Below are positions 24,821 through 37,955 of a DNA stretch of 64,000 nucleotides, piece after piece; position 1 is the stretch's first letter, and each line of letters begins with the position of its first letter. Below the pieces are notes generated by a model that was not told the origin of the DNA, made no database searches, and worked only from the letters and a program-made list of their open reading frames with translations. Source of the DNA: Takakia lepidozioides (taxonomy: Eukaryota; Streptophyta; Takakiopsida; Takakiales; Takakiaceae); NCBI GenBank assembly GCA_030704615.1, contig CM060734.1, positions 5,642,001 through 5,706,000 of the forward strand. The letters are read 5' to 3'. Made by a program: the position numbers and the translations under genes.

Positions 24821-27749
24821 TCCCGTAAGCTATCTTACCAGGGCTTAGCTCATAATATCGGCATTCAGAAGTCATTTAGTTGCTCTGTGCTTATTTCAGG
24901 TATCATCATGGATGCCTTACTTTTCATACCCAATCAATCAACCATACTATTGCTGGAGAAGAACATACCTGGCCAAGGGAGATTCATACCCCAGGGCTTT
25001 CAGTTCATCATTCCAGTTTGGAATGTGTTTGTTGCCTATCTGCCAAGGCCCTTCAAAAAATATTGTTAGTACATCAAAATGAGAAGGTGAAACAGGAAAG
25101 GAGAAGGGTAGATGGTGTGTACAAAAACCACCAAGTACACTGATCAGATAAGAGAGAGGGATATACATGTCATGTCAGGACATGGACAAGACCACTGAGG
25201 TCATTGTCATTGAAAGACAATGCAGCCCTTTACAAGGCACCATCTAACAACCCTTTTTTTTTTTAACCATCTCATTTGAATACCTCGTTACATTTCAGGG
25301 GTATCTGAAAAAAACAGGCTGGGAGGCGGGATTCCTGGTCATTCATATCATGAAAGCACCATGGTTTGATATTCATCACCATACTTGTAGATTGTAATCT
25401 CATTTCAAAACCCCAGATTGCAGGTCTGGAGATAATCTCCAGAGCCAAGCATATAGTACTTAAAATTGAATTGAACATTAAGACATACATGTCTTAAGCA
25501 TATTCAGCCGACCCATACTGGTACATCTGGATCCGGTATTTCTATTGCAGGCCAGCGGAGACGCAAAGCACAAATACAGGAGTATATTAAGAGACCATAT
25601 AGAGCTTACCAATTTTTTGTCCCAAGAGATCACTTGGGGTACTTTAGAAAACAGTTTGTAGTCTAAAAAGAGCCCAACAATGTGATGCTTGGTAGTCTTA
25701 TAAATAACCACAATGTCTGTTTTACAAGACATAAGACACAAGCAGGATTCATAAAATAAAAACAGGGCCGAGTCTTTTTTTAAGCAGATACAAGTCCGGA
25801 GTGGTATTCCAGGGTCTTAAGAACAGCCTGCCAGGGCAGAAAGGTTATTCATAAACCCCTGTTTGCAGTCCATCATATGAAATCAAAGTGAAATGAAGGT
25901 CTTGCAGAATGTGTGTTGTCTAGTAAGGCACAACAGTCCGTCTTAATAACCAGCCAAGAGGTTTCATTGTAGAGCCGAATTTCAGTGCAGCCAAGGTACC
26001 GACCGCTACATTATACCCGCATTGAAACATGAAAAAACGTAGATACATAAATCGGTAGATTTGTATTCCATGAGTTCTCGTGTCTGCCCTACCTCCCGCC
26101 ATGTAGATATGGTTGCAAGAAACCACAAACAAGGTAAGGAGCAGAAGTAGATCCTCATTGGAGCCAAGTTGAAGCAGGTCTGCATCCATATGCTGGCAGT
26201 TTTGAAGCGGCAAGAGGCTCAGCAGCACCCACATTTGCAAGAATAGGAACTGCAAGCTTCAGGAAATCAACACAAGTGAAGACCCTCACCTGTGCCCGTC
26301 CCAAAAACCACCACATAAAAGATTGTGTGTTAGTGAGGATGCATCGGGTGAGTGGCAGGGAGTGTTTTGTGGTATGCCCTGCGCCCATGGCGTCCAACAG
26401 ATCGTCTCCAACAGAACGCAATCAAAGTAGAAGTGTTCACAGATAGAGAATAGCTCATACAAAAGAGAGCCGCACGTAATATGTAGATAATAGGGATAGA
26501 GTACTTCCCAACGAGGAGTAAAAGCGCCGCTGCAAATTAAAAGAACCATGAGGTCTGAGCAAAGCGATCATCGCTTTGTCGCCTGCCAGAGAGGATCTGC
26601 CTAACCGCCAATGCGCAATCCCAGAGCCAGCCATCACGAGTACCATGTAGCAGCAGGGGAGCAGATTTACACGGCGCATCATCGAGATCCCAAAAGCACG
26701 AGTTTTGTGCTGTGAATGTGTCGGCCCGCTTAGGGCACAGCTCCTCGATTTCTCATGCAGGGTGGACGAAAAGTCGCATTTTAGCACGAGATGCACTTTG
26801 TCAATGGATGACATCCAATAAAAGGTATCTTTTAGGTTAGGGTATAGGCTCAAGTTTAATAACTGCCATCATTTATAATAAATGATGGTAAAATTACTAT
26901 CTCTTGGATCAAATAGGTCACCATTATTCATGTAGTTCATCCAGTTTAGATGAAAAACAAATGGTAAACCAAGCTTTCTGTACATTAAGTTTCATCATCC
27001 TACAATAATATCAGCCAAATTTGATGAAAAAAGATTGGGATGAAAAACCAAATAACCGGCCTCAAAAAGGTTAAGGCCAGATGAAATCCAAAGAGTTATA
27101 GAGGGAGAGGGGAGAGGGAGAGAGAGGGCCCACCAGCCAATCCCCTGGCATGGCAGAACCTTACGGAGTGAGTGTGGTATGCACTCACCCCGTAAGGGAG
27201 TGCATACCAGACCCCTTCTCATAAGGTTTCCCCTCTTCCATGTAGTTCTATCCTTAGATATATTATCCAAGGGAGTAGAATCCTACATCCTCTCTTCCTC
27301 GGGTCATGAATGAAACATTGGCATAAAGTGTATCATAGCAAGACTGGTATAGTATCACGAGAAAAGAACATAGAGTTCAATGGTATACTTAGCTCTGGAT
27401 AGGTACAAGTTTTTAGAAAATACCTTTCAGTTTCTCAATAAGTTCTTGCACATGGAAAACAGCTAGGGAAGGAACCTCGTTCTTGTCAAGATACAGCAGC
27501 AGCTGAGGTCTGTAGTGCCATGCCTGTGATATAGACAAAACATCTTCTAGCAACAGATTAGAGTTGGGTATTTTCTTATGGTGCCACAAGGAGCAAAGCC
27601 ATATCTAAGAGAAGTATAGAAGCACTTGATCAAAGGACATGGTAGTCACTCATCATAAGGTATCTGATTATGATAAGGCATCGGCTACATGAGACTAGCT
27701 AACAAAAGTAGTGTGCATTGACCGGATCATGTATAAGGTGTACACATAC
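24821..27749 (+). repeat. long tandem repeat, subfamily I, unit 1 (about 2.93 kb)
   Basis: This unit starts at TCCCGTAAGCTATCTTACCA, and the same start recurs at 27750, 33169 and 36122. Its landmarks in order are: the block with CCAATCAATCAACCATACTA, a region matching 33860-34870 (lost from the fourth copy), the segment GTGAAGACCCTCACC, a GA-rich tract near 27110, a conserved hairpin at 27160-27209, and the end block CATTGACCGGATCATGTA. It is nearly identical to the unit at 33169. No transposase, reverse transcriptase or other domain is encoded. Confidence 0.85.
27160..27209 (+). promoter_or_regulatory. conserved two-state hairpin in array unit
   Basis: TGGTATGCACTC (27175-27186) pairs perfectly with GAGTGCATACCA (27198-27209) around an 11-nt loop. 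CTTACGGAGTGAGTG (27160-27174) instead pairs 14 of 15 with CACTCACCCCGTAAG (27182-27196). The two stems share bases 27182-27186 and 27187-27196 lies in one loop, so they exclude each other. The same 50-bp arrangement is kept at 31369-31418, 35526-35575 and 37449-37498. Confidence 0.7.
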
Positions 27750-28240
27750 TCCCGTAAGCTTCTTACCAGGGCTTAAGCTCATAATATCGGCATTCAGAAG
27801 TCCTTTAGATGCTCTGTGCTTATTTTCAGGTATCATCAAGGATGCCTTACTTTTCATACCCAATCAATCAACCATACTATTGCTGGAGAAGAACATACCC
27901 CAGGGCTTTCAGTTCATCATTCCAGTTTGGAATGTGTTTGTTGCCTATCTGCCAAGGCCCTTCAAAAATATTGTTAGTACAAATCAAAGGAGAAGGTGAA
28001 ACAGGAAAGAGGGTAGATGGTGTGTACAAAAACCACCAAGTACACTGATCAGATAAAGAGAGGGAGATATACATGTCATGTCAGGACATGACAACCACTG
28101 AGGTCATTGTCATTGAAGACAATGCAGCCCTTTACAGGGCACCATCTAACAACCCCTTTTTTTTTAACCATCTCATTTGAATACCTCGTTACATTTCAGG
28201 GTATCTGAAAAAAACAGGCTGGGAGGGCGGGATTCCTGGT
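27750..28240 (+). repeat. subfamily I unit, truncated after 0.5 kb
   Basis: The start of a second subfamily I unit follows unit 1 directly. It lacks 21 bp found in the other copies (the segment between two CATACC repeats) and breaks off at GATTCCTGGTCAT, where sequence switches to an inverted subfamily II block. Confidence 0.8.
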
Positions 28241-28362
28241 CATAAGGTATGATGATCCTTTCCAACAAAAATTTGTTGGCGGATTGGACAACGAGAGAAG
28301 GACATTGCTGATATTACTTGAAGAACATCTAAGGGTTTCTTGCATACTGATAGTATGAGCTA
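28241..28362 (-). repeat. inverted copy of the subfamily II block at 28973-29094
   Basis: 122 bp match the reverse complement of 28973-29094 with about two differences, including the AACAAAAATTTGTTGGCGGA core. The two arms are about 0.6 kb apart and could form a large hairpin or give a hairpin RNA. Confidence 0.85.
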
Positions 28363-29241
28363 GGGCAGAGAGGCGGTTAGCAAACCATCCCGTGATTTCA
28401 TCCACTGGGATGAAATTTTGCACTTCATTAGAGTTGCACATCCTTAGTCAGAGAAAACATGGACAAAACATTCATATAGCTGGGCATGCAAGAGTTCAGA
28501 AATTACAGGTGTTCTTCAACCGATGCAGTAAATTACTGCAATTTTTCCACCATATCAGCCAACTTTATGGTTAGAACCGTTTTTCCAAAGGTATGAATAA
28601 GAACTTGTGTTCTTCGGCCAGTGGCAGTAGTCTACTGCCCGTGATTCACAACATGAACATGTGAAAGACATTGGCAGCAATGTGCTGCCCATCTTTTCAC
28701 CATATCAGCCAGCTTTATGGTTTAATAACCAGATTTCCTTAAGGTATGAAAAAGGACATATCATGTTACACCTGCGCATTTTTTTAGTGTGCTATAAAGC
28801 AACCCACACCCCAGAGAAGTATTAAAGCCCGTAGGGAAGGCTTTTCATCACAAGGGATCTGATGCTGACATAAGGCATCAACTACAGGTTACCAGTTAAC
28901 AGGTAATGTGCATTGACCGGATCATGTAGAAGGTGTACACACATACTCTAACAGGCTGTTTTAACCCGGGCCTAGCTCATACTATCAGTATGCAAGAAAC
29001 CCTTAGATGTTCTTCAAGTAATATCAGCAATGTCTTTCTCTCGTTGTCCAATCCGCCAACAAATTTTTGTTGGAGAGGATCATCATACCTTATGAGGGAT
29101 TTGTTGCTCCACACTATTGTTATGGAGGTATAGGGGGCTGATACCCCATGGCTTTCCTAGACCTCTGCAAAAGCCATTAAAGAAGGTGTTAGTACATCAT
29201 AGTAAAGAAACTGGAAATGGCAGGTGGAAGAGAGAAGAGAG

Positions 29242-29272
<31 letters not shown>

Positions 29273-31690
29273 GAGAGAGAGAAGAGAGAGAAGAGAGCGT
29301 GTACAGAAACCACTAAGTACACTGGTCAAGAATAGAGAGGGAAGATACTATGTCTTGTCGGGACATGGACGAGACCAAACAAGGTCTTTGTCAAATTAAC
29401 GACAAATCAGCCTCATAACAAGGCACTATCTAACTTCACCTTCCATAGGCAGGCATCTACCTGATAAAAACTCATGTCATCTTCCTAAAAACACATGAAA
29501 AATTAGGGTGGGAGGGTGGGATTTCCAAGACAACCATCACCCTAGATTCAGATGTCATTCATCATTGAAGGAGTCTTGTTTTTTTTATAAAAAACAATCG
29601 GGACAAACACCACCTTTGGTACATACCAGATCAGCATAAACACTTGAGCTTTAAGAATGAGTTGCAGGTGTTGCAATTCAAGAGCCCAGCCTGATAATGT
29701 AGACCAGCCAGCATGCTATTTCTATGTTCATGAATGCACAAAAGGTCTGGATCTGGTTTTCCATCATCTCTCCAAAACTCAATCAGAGTGGAGTGCTACA
29801 ATGAGCATAATCATAACTTTATAGACAACACTGGCTCAAAGGGTATTCCAAAAGGCTAGTTCGATAAGTTAAACCAGCCCCTATGTATTTTGAAAAAGCC
29901 CAACAGACCACTGCTTGGTATTCTTCCAAGTCAAGTACAACTTGGTACTTTCCAAGTTAACATAGTAAAACCTGTTTCAAAATTCAAGGATGGTTCCAAT
30001 GGCATCGCTTGGCAACCTTTAAAACAGGTGTTATGTAATCTGAAAAGCCATCACGCCAGCTGCTTGGTAATCTCTAAGTTAAAACAGTGTAACCGGGGCT
30101 GTTTTAATTTAGAACTCTGACTCAATGTTCAAAAAGTATCGCTTGGTACTTACCATGTTAAATCAGCATGAGAAGGCCTATCTTAAGCATCATTGGATAG
30201 CCTTATAAGGTCTGGAGATGGTACTCCAGCACCATATCAAAATGCAGCCGAAGCTCAGACTGGTATCATGCCAGAAAAACTGATTTACAAGGTTGAAAAC
30301 CCCACTAATATGGTGCCAAAGTTCAAACTGGTATCATACCAGAAAACTGACTTTATAATCAGGTTACAACCCATAAAAACCAAAAAGGATTAAGGTTGAG
30401 AGGCCGAATCGTATCGGATGCCCCACTGAAGCAGTATGTAGCGTCAATCGTCACCATCGCCAAGTCCTTTGATCATCTGCAAACTGAAAAAATACACATC
30501 GAGTGAAGACCCTCACCCGTGCCCGTCCCAAAAACCACCACATCAAGATGTGTGTTAGTGAGGATGCACGAGGTGAGTAGCAGGTCTTCACAGTTGCTAT
30601 CCATGTCCAACATGCATTCTACAGTGAGCAAATTGATCAAAAGTAAAACATAGATGCAACACCACAGAGAACTTTGATCGTTTGTGGAGTGGGACGCTGC
30701 GGCATTCAACACCTGAATCTCAAGAGATCACAGCAGAATGCAACAAATTGGGATACTTGAGGACAAAGTGCATATTTACAAAGTGCATGATACTTCCCCC
30801 ATCACCTTATGAGCGCCGCTGCTTCATGAATAAGAAAGATTGCAGGCAAACACAACAGTAGGTCATTTGCCAGTGCGGGAAATGGAAGAGCCTGCCGCCA
30901 TCGCGCAAGAAAAAAAAAAAATGCACGCGCATCGTGATGCTCGAGCACTCAGCTCAGCCGCCATCGCCATCCTCCAGAGAAAACAAGCACGAGTATCGTG
31001 CCGTGCTTAGGGCAGAGAGGCGGTTAGCAAACCATCCCGTGATTTCATCCATTGGGATGAAATTTTGCACTTCATTAGAGTTGCATCCGTTAGGGTAACA
31101 TCCAGGATGGATGTAATCCGTCATGGATGAAAAATTGCAGGCTACATCCTTAGTGGTAAAGCTCAAGACAATAATTCATCCAATTAGGGATTATACCTGG
31201 CATTTTTTCATCCGGTATGGATGAAATTCAAGACATATTCCATTAGGGATTAGAAAGAAGGTATTTCCAAACCAGGTAGGCTTAGGAAAAAAATTGTTAA
31301 TCCCAAACAGATAATTGGAGAGAGGGAGAGAGGGGGCGCCCACCATCCAACCCTTGGTATGGCAGTCTCTTATGGAGTGAGTGTGGTATGCACTCACCCC
31401 GTAAGGGAGTGCATACCAGACCCATTCTCATAAGGCTCTCCCTCTACAATGTAGTTCTATCCTTGGACTTGAATACCAAAAAGATAAAAGGTCTACATTC
31501 TCTCTGCCCTCAGATCACGAGTGAACATTGGCATAGCATAAATCAAACTTGGCAAGGAAGAATATAGAGTCATGCGTTTTCCATGTTACCTCTTATCTTG
31601 TCAACGAGCTCTTGTAAAGAAGTAGAGACCAAGGAAGGATCTCCGTGCGATGTAGTTTTATCTTCGGTTAAAAAGCTACAGTCTCTGCTT
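28363..31690 (+). repeat. long tandem repeat, subfamily II, unit 1
   Basis: This unit is a diverged relative of subfamily I. The phase marker CATTGACCGGATCATGTA at 28914 recurs at 32177, giving a period near 3.26 kb. Shared features with subfamily I include TTAGTACATCA, GTGTACAGAAACCACTAAGT (compare GTGTACAAAAACCACCAAGT), GTGAAGACCCTCACCC and the hairpin at 31369-31418. No coding domain is present. Confidence 0.8.
29228..29298 (+). repeat. GA microsatellite in subfamily II unit
   Basis: An interrupted (GA)n tract. The equivalent place in the next unit (about 32489-32519) has a shorter, purer (GA)n, so length varies between copies. Confidence 0.9.
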
Positions 31691-32485
31691 CCCAAGTCAA
31701 GAGAAAATATGGACAAAACATTCATATAGCTGGGCATGCAAGAGTTCAGAAATTACAGGTGTTCTTCAACCGATGGCAGTAAATTACTGCACATTTTTCC
31801 ACCATATCAGCCAACTTTATGGTTAGAACCGTTTTTCCAAAGGTATGAATAAGAACTTGTGTTCTTCGGCCAGTGGCAGTAGTCTACTGCCCGTGATTCA
31901 CAACATGAACATGTGAATAAGAACATTGGCAGCAATGTGCTGCCCATCTTTTCACCATATCAGCCAGCTTTATGGTTTAAAAACCAGATTTCCTTAAGGT
32001 ATGAAAAAGGACATATCATGTTACACCTGCGCATTTTTTTAGTGGTGCTATAAAGAGCAAACCCACATCCAGGAGAAGTATTAAAGCCCACGAGTAGGGA
32101 AGGCTTTTCATCACAAGGGATCTGATGCTGACATAAGGCATCAACTACAGGTTACCAGTTAACAGGAGTAATGTGCATTGACCGGATCATGTAGAAGGTG
32201 TACACACATACTCTAACAGGTTGTTTTACCCGGGCCTAGCTCATACTATCAGTATGCAAGAAACCCTTAGATGTTCTTCAAGTAATATCAGCAATGTCTT
32301 TCTCTCGTTGTCCAATCCGCCAACAAATTTTTGTTGGAGAGGATCATCATACCTTATGAGGGATTTGTTGCTCCACACTATTGTTATGGAGGTATAGGGG
32401 GCTGATACCCCATGGCTTTCCTAGACCTCTGCAAAAGCCATTAAAGGTGTTAGTACATCATAGTAAAGAAAACTGGAAAATGGCA

Positions 32486-32521
<36 letters not shown>

Positions 32522-33168
32522 TGTACAGAAACCACTAAGTACACTGGTCAAGAATAGAGAGGGAAGATACTATGTCTTGTCGGGACATGGACGAGACCAA
32601 ACAAGGTCTTTGTCAAATTAACGACAAATCAGCCTCATAACAAGGCACTATCTAACTTCACCTTCCATAGGCAGCATCTTACCTGATAAAAACTCATGTC
32701 ATCTTCCTAAAAACACATGAAAAATTAGGGTGGGAGGGTGGGATTTCCAAGACAACCATCACCCTAGATTCAGATGTCATTCATCATTGAAGGAGTCTTG
32801 TTTTTTCTTATAAAAACAATCGGGACAAACACCACCTTTGGTACATACCAGATCAGCATAAACACTTGAGCCTTTAAGAATGAGTTGCAGGTGTTGCAAT
32901 TCCAAGAGCCCAGCCTGATAATGTAGACCAGCCAGCATGCTATTTCTATGTTCCATGAATGCACAAAAGGTCTGGATCTGGTTTTCCAATCATCTCTCCA
33001 AAACTCAATCAGTGTTGCAATGAGCATAATCATAACTTTATAGACAACACCGGCTCAAAGGGTATTCCAAAAGGCTAGTTCGATAAGTTAAACCAGCCCC
33101 TATGTATTTTGAAAAAGCCCAACAAGACCACTGCTTGGTATTCTTCCAAGTCAAGTACAACTTGGTAC
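31691..33168 (+). repeat. subfamily II unit 2, partial
   Basis: 31699-33165 repeats 28449-29944 with few differences. It breaks at CAACTTGGTACTCCCGTAAG, where subfamily I resumes. The junction lies at a shared GGTACT, suggesting recombination at short homology. Confidence 0.85.
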
Positions 33169-36121
33169 TCCCGTAAGCTGTCTTACCAGGGCTTAAGCTC
33201 ATAATATCGGCATTCAGAAGTCCTTTAGATGCTCTGTGCTTATTTCAGGTATCATCAAGGATGCCTTACTTTTCATACCCAATCAATCAACCATACTATT
33301 GCTGGAGAAGAACATACCTGGCCAAGGGAGATTCATACCCCAGGACTTTCAGTTCATCATTCCAGTTTGGAATGTGTTTGTTGCCTATCTGCCAAGGCCC
33401 TTCAAAAAATATTGTTAGTACATCAAAATGAGAAGGTGAAACAGGAAAGGAGAAGGGTAGATGGTGTGTACAAAAACCACCAAGTACACTGATCAGATAA
33501 AGAGAGGGAAGATATACATGTCATGTCAGGACATGGACAAGACCACTGAGGTCATTGTCATTGAAAGACAATGCAGCCCTTTACAGGGCACCATCTAACA
33601 ACCCCTTTTTTTTAACCATCTCATTTGAATACCTCGTTACATTTCAGGGTATCTGAAAAAAACAGGCTGGGAGGGCGGGATTCCTGGTCATTCATATCAT
33701 GAAAGCACCATGGGTTTGATATTCATCACCATACTTGTAGATTGTAATCTCATTTCAAAAACCCAGATTGCAGGTCTGGAGATAAATCTCCAGAGCCAAG
33801 CATATAGTACTTAAAATTGAAATTGAAACATTAAGACATACATGTCTTAAGCATATTCCAACCGACCCATACTGGTACATCTGGATCCGGTATTTCTATT
33901 GCAGGCCAGCGGAGACGCAAAGCAAGCACGATATAGGGAGTATATTGAGAGACCATATAGAGCTTACCAATTTTTTGTCCCAAGAGATCACTTGGGGTAC
34001 TTTAGAAAACAGTTTGTAGTCTAAAAAGAGCCCAACAATGTGATGCTTGGTAGTCTATAAATAACCACAATGTCTGTTTTACAAGACATAAGACACAAGC
34101 AGGATTCATAAAATAAAAACAGGGCCGAGTCTTTTTAAGCAGATACAAGTCCGGAGTGGTATTCCAGGGTCTTAAGAACAGCTCTGCCAGGGCAGAAAGG
34201 TAATTCATAAACCCCTTTTTGCAGTCCATCATATGAAATCAAAGTGAAATGAAGGTCTTGCAGAATGTGTGTTGTCTAGTAAGGCACAACAGTCCGTCTT
34301 AATAACCAGCCAAGAGGTTTCATTGTAGAGCCGAATTTCAGTGCAGCCAAGGTACCGACCGCTACATTATACCCGCATTGAAACATGAAAAAAACAGTAG
34401 ATAAATCGGTAGATTTGTATTCCATGAGTTCTCGTGTCTGCCCTACCTCCTGCCATGTAGATATGGTTGCAAGAAACCACAAACAAGGTAAGGAGCAGAA
34501 GTAGATCCTCATTGGAGCCAAGTTGAAGCAGGTCTGCATCCGTATGCTGGCAGTTTTGAAGCGGCAAGAGGCTCAGCAGCACCCACATTTGCAAGAATAG
34601 GAACTGCAAGCTTCAGGAAATCAACACAAGTGAAGACCCTCACCTGTGCCCGTCCCAAAAACCACCACATAAAGATGTGTGTTAGTGAGGATGCATCGGG
34701 TGAGTGGCAGGGAGTGTTTTGTGGTATGCCCTGCGCCATGGCGTCCAACAGATCGTCTCCAACAGAACGCAATCAAAGTAGAAGTGTTCACAGATAGAGA
34801 ATAGCTCATACAAAAAGAGAGCCGCACGTAATATGTAGATAAATAGGGATAGAGTACTTCCCAACGAGGAGTAAAAGCGCCGCTGCAAATTAAAAAGAAC
34901 CATGAGGGTCTGAGCAAAGCGATCATCGCTTTGTCGCCTGCCAGAGAGGAATCTGCCTAACCGCCAATGCGCATCCCAAGAGCCAGCCATCACGAGTACC
35001 ATGTAGCAGCAGGGGAGCAGATTTACACGGCGCATCATCGAGGATCCCAAAAGCACGAGTTTTGTGCTGTGAAATGTGTCGGCCCGCTTAGGGCACAGCT
35101 CCTCGATTTCTCATGCAGGGTGGACGAAAAAGTCGCATTTTAGCACGAGATGCACTTTGTCAATGGATGACATCCAATAAAAAGGTATCTTTTAGGGTTA
35201 GGGTATAGGCTCAAGTTTAATAACTGCCATCATTTATAATAAATGATGGTAAATTACTATCTCTTGGATCAAAATAGGTCACCATTATTCATGTAGTTCA
35301 TCCAGTTTAGATGAAAGAAACAAATGGTAAACCAAGCTTTCTGTACATTAAGTTTCATCATCCTACAATAATATCAGCCAAATTTGGATGAAAAAAGATT
35401 GGGATGAAAAACCAAATAACCGGCCTCAAAAAGGTTAAGGCCAGATGAAATCCAAAGAGTTATAGAGGGAGAGGGAGAGAGGGAGAGAGAGGGACCCACC
35501 AGCCAATCCCCTGGCATGGCAGAACCTTACGGAGTGAGTGTGGTATGCACTCACCCCGTAAGGGAGTGCATACCAGACCCCTCTTCATAAGGTTTCCCCT
35601 CTTCCATGTAGTTCTATCCTTAGATTATATTATCCAAGGGAGTAGAATCCTACATCCTCTCTTCCTCGGGTCATGAATGAAACATTGGCATAAAGTGTAT
35701 CATAGCAAGACTGGTATAGTATCACGAGAAAAGAACATAGAGTTCAATGGTATACTTAGCTCTGGATAGGTACAAGTTTTTAGAAAATACCTTTCAGTTT
35801 CTCAATAAGTTCTTGCACATGGAAGAACAGGCTAGGGAAGGAACCTCGTTCTTGTCAAGATACAGCAGCAGCTGAGGTCTGTAGTGCCATGCCTGTGATA
35901 TAGACAAAACATCTTCTAGCAACAGATTAGAGTTGGGTATTTTCTTATGGTGCCACAAGGAGCAAAGCCATATCTAAGAGAAGTATAGAAGCACTTGATC
36001 AAAGGACATGGTAGTCACTCAATCATAAGGTATCTGATTATGATATAAGGCATCGGCTACATGAGACTAGCTAACAAAAGTAGTGTGCATTGACCGGATC
36101 ATGTATAAGGTGTACACATAC
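33169..36121 (+). repeat. subfamily I unit 3 (complete, about 2.95 kb)
   Basis: A full-length copy nearly identical to 24821-27749 and running directly into the next unit at 36122. Its hairpin is at 35526-35575. The block near 35191-35203 contains two telomere-like TTTAGGGTTAGGG words, not an array. Confidence 0.85.
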
Positions 36122-37955
36122 TCCCGTAAGCTGTCTTAACAGGGCTTAAGCTCATAATATCGGCATTCAGAAGTCCTTTAGATGCTCTGTGCTTATTTCA
36201 GGTATCATCAAGGATGCCTTACTTTTCATACCCAATCAATCAACCATACTATTGCTGGAGAAGAACATACCTGGCCAAGGGAGATTCATACCCCAGGGCT
36301 TTCAGTTCATCATTCCAGTTTGGAATGTGTTTGTTGCCTATCTGCCAAGGCCCTTCAAAAAATATTGTTAGTACATCAAAATGAGAAGGTGAAACAGGAA
36401 AGGAGAAGGGTAGATGGTGTGTACAAAAACCACCAAGTACACTGATCAGATAAAGAGAGGGAAGATATACATGTCATGTCAGGACATGGACAAGACCACT
36501 GAGGTCATTGTCATTGAAAGACAATGCAGCCCTTTACAGGGCACCATCTAACAACCCCTTTTTTTTTTAACCATCTCATTTGAATATCTCGTTACATTTC
36601 AGGTTATCTGAAAAAAACAGGCTGGGAGGGCGGGATTCCTGGTCATTCATATCATGAAAGCACCATGGGTTTGATATTCATCACCATACTTGTAGATTGT
36701 AATCTCATTTCAAAAACCCAGATTGCAGGTCTGGAGATAAATCTCCAGAGCCAAGCATATAGTACTTAAAATTGAAATTGAAACATTAAGACATACATGT
36801 CTTAAGCATATTCGCCGCTGCAAATTAAAAAGAACCATGAGGGTCTGAGCAAAGCGATCATCGCTTTGTCGCCTGCCAGAGAGGAATCTGCCTAACCGCC
36901 AATGCGCATCCCAAGAGCCAGCCATCACGAGTACCATAGCAGCAGGGGAGCAGATTTACACGGCGCATCATCGAGGATCCCTGAAGCACGAGTTCTGTGC
37001 TGTGCAATGTGTCGGCCCGCTTAGGGCAAAGCTCCTCAATTTCTCATGCAAGGTGGACGAAAAAGTCGCATTTTAGCACGAGATGCACTTTGTCAATGGA
37101 TGACATCCAATAAAAAGGTATCTTTTAGGGTTAGGGTATAGGCTCAAGTTTAATAACTACCATCATTTATTAAAATTACTATCTCTTGGATTAAAATAGG
37201 TCACCATTATTCATGTAGTTCATCCAGTTTAGATGAAAGAAACAAATGGTAAACCAAGCTTTCTGTACATTTAAGTTTCATCATCCTACAATAATATCAG
37301 CCAAATTTGGATGAAAAAAGATTGGGATGAAAAACCAAATAACCGGCCTCAAAAAGGTTAAGGCCAGATGAAATCCAAAGAGTTATAGAGGGAGAGGGAG
37401 AGAGGGAGAGAGAGGGACCCACCAGCCAATCCCCTGGCATGGCAGAACCTTACGGAGTGAGTGTGGTATGCACTCACCCCGTAAGGGAGTGCATACCAGA
37501 CCCCTTCTCATAAGGTTTCCCCTCTTCCATATAGTTCTATCCTTAGATTATATTATCCAAGGGAGTAGAATCCTACATCCTCTCTTCCTCGGGTCATGAA
37601 TGAAACATTGGCATAAAGTGTATCATAGCAAGACTGGTATAGTATCACGAGAAAAGAACAGAGAGTTCAGTGGTATACTTAGCTCTGGATAGGTACAAGT
37701 TTTTAGAAAATACCTTTCAGTTTCTCAATAAGTTCTTGCACATGGAAGAACGGGCTAGGGAAGGAAGGAACCTTGTCAAGATACAGCAGCAGCTCAGGTC
37801 TGTAGTACCATGCCTGTGATATAGACAAAACATCTTCTAGCAACAGATTAGAGTTGGGTATTTTCTTATGGTGCCACAAGGAGCAAAGCCATATCTAAGA
37901 GAAGTATAGAAGCACTTGATCAAAGGACATGGTAGTCACTCAATCATAAGGTATC
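36122..37955 (+). repeat. subfamily I unit 4 with internal deletion
   Basis: The copy matches the unit before it but lacks about 1 kb: sequence jumps at 36813 from the equivalent of 33860 to the equivalent of 34875. The hairpin is at 37449-37498. Homology ends at about 37955 (AAGGTATCTGATG), where the transposon region begins. Confidence 0.85.

Noticed and set aside
35191-35203. TTTAGGGTTAGGG as telomeric sequence
   Set aside because: Only about two units, present in each array unit, with no longer telomere tract.
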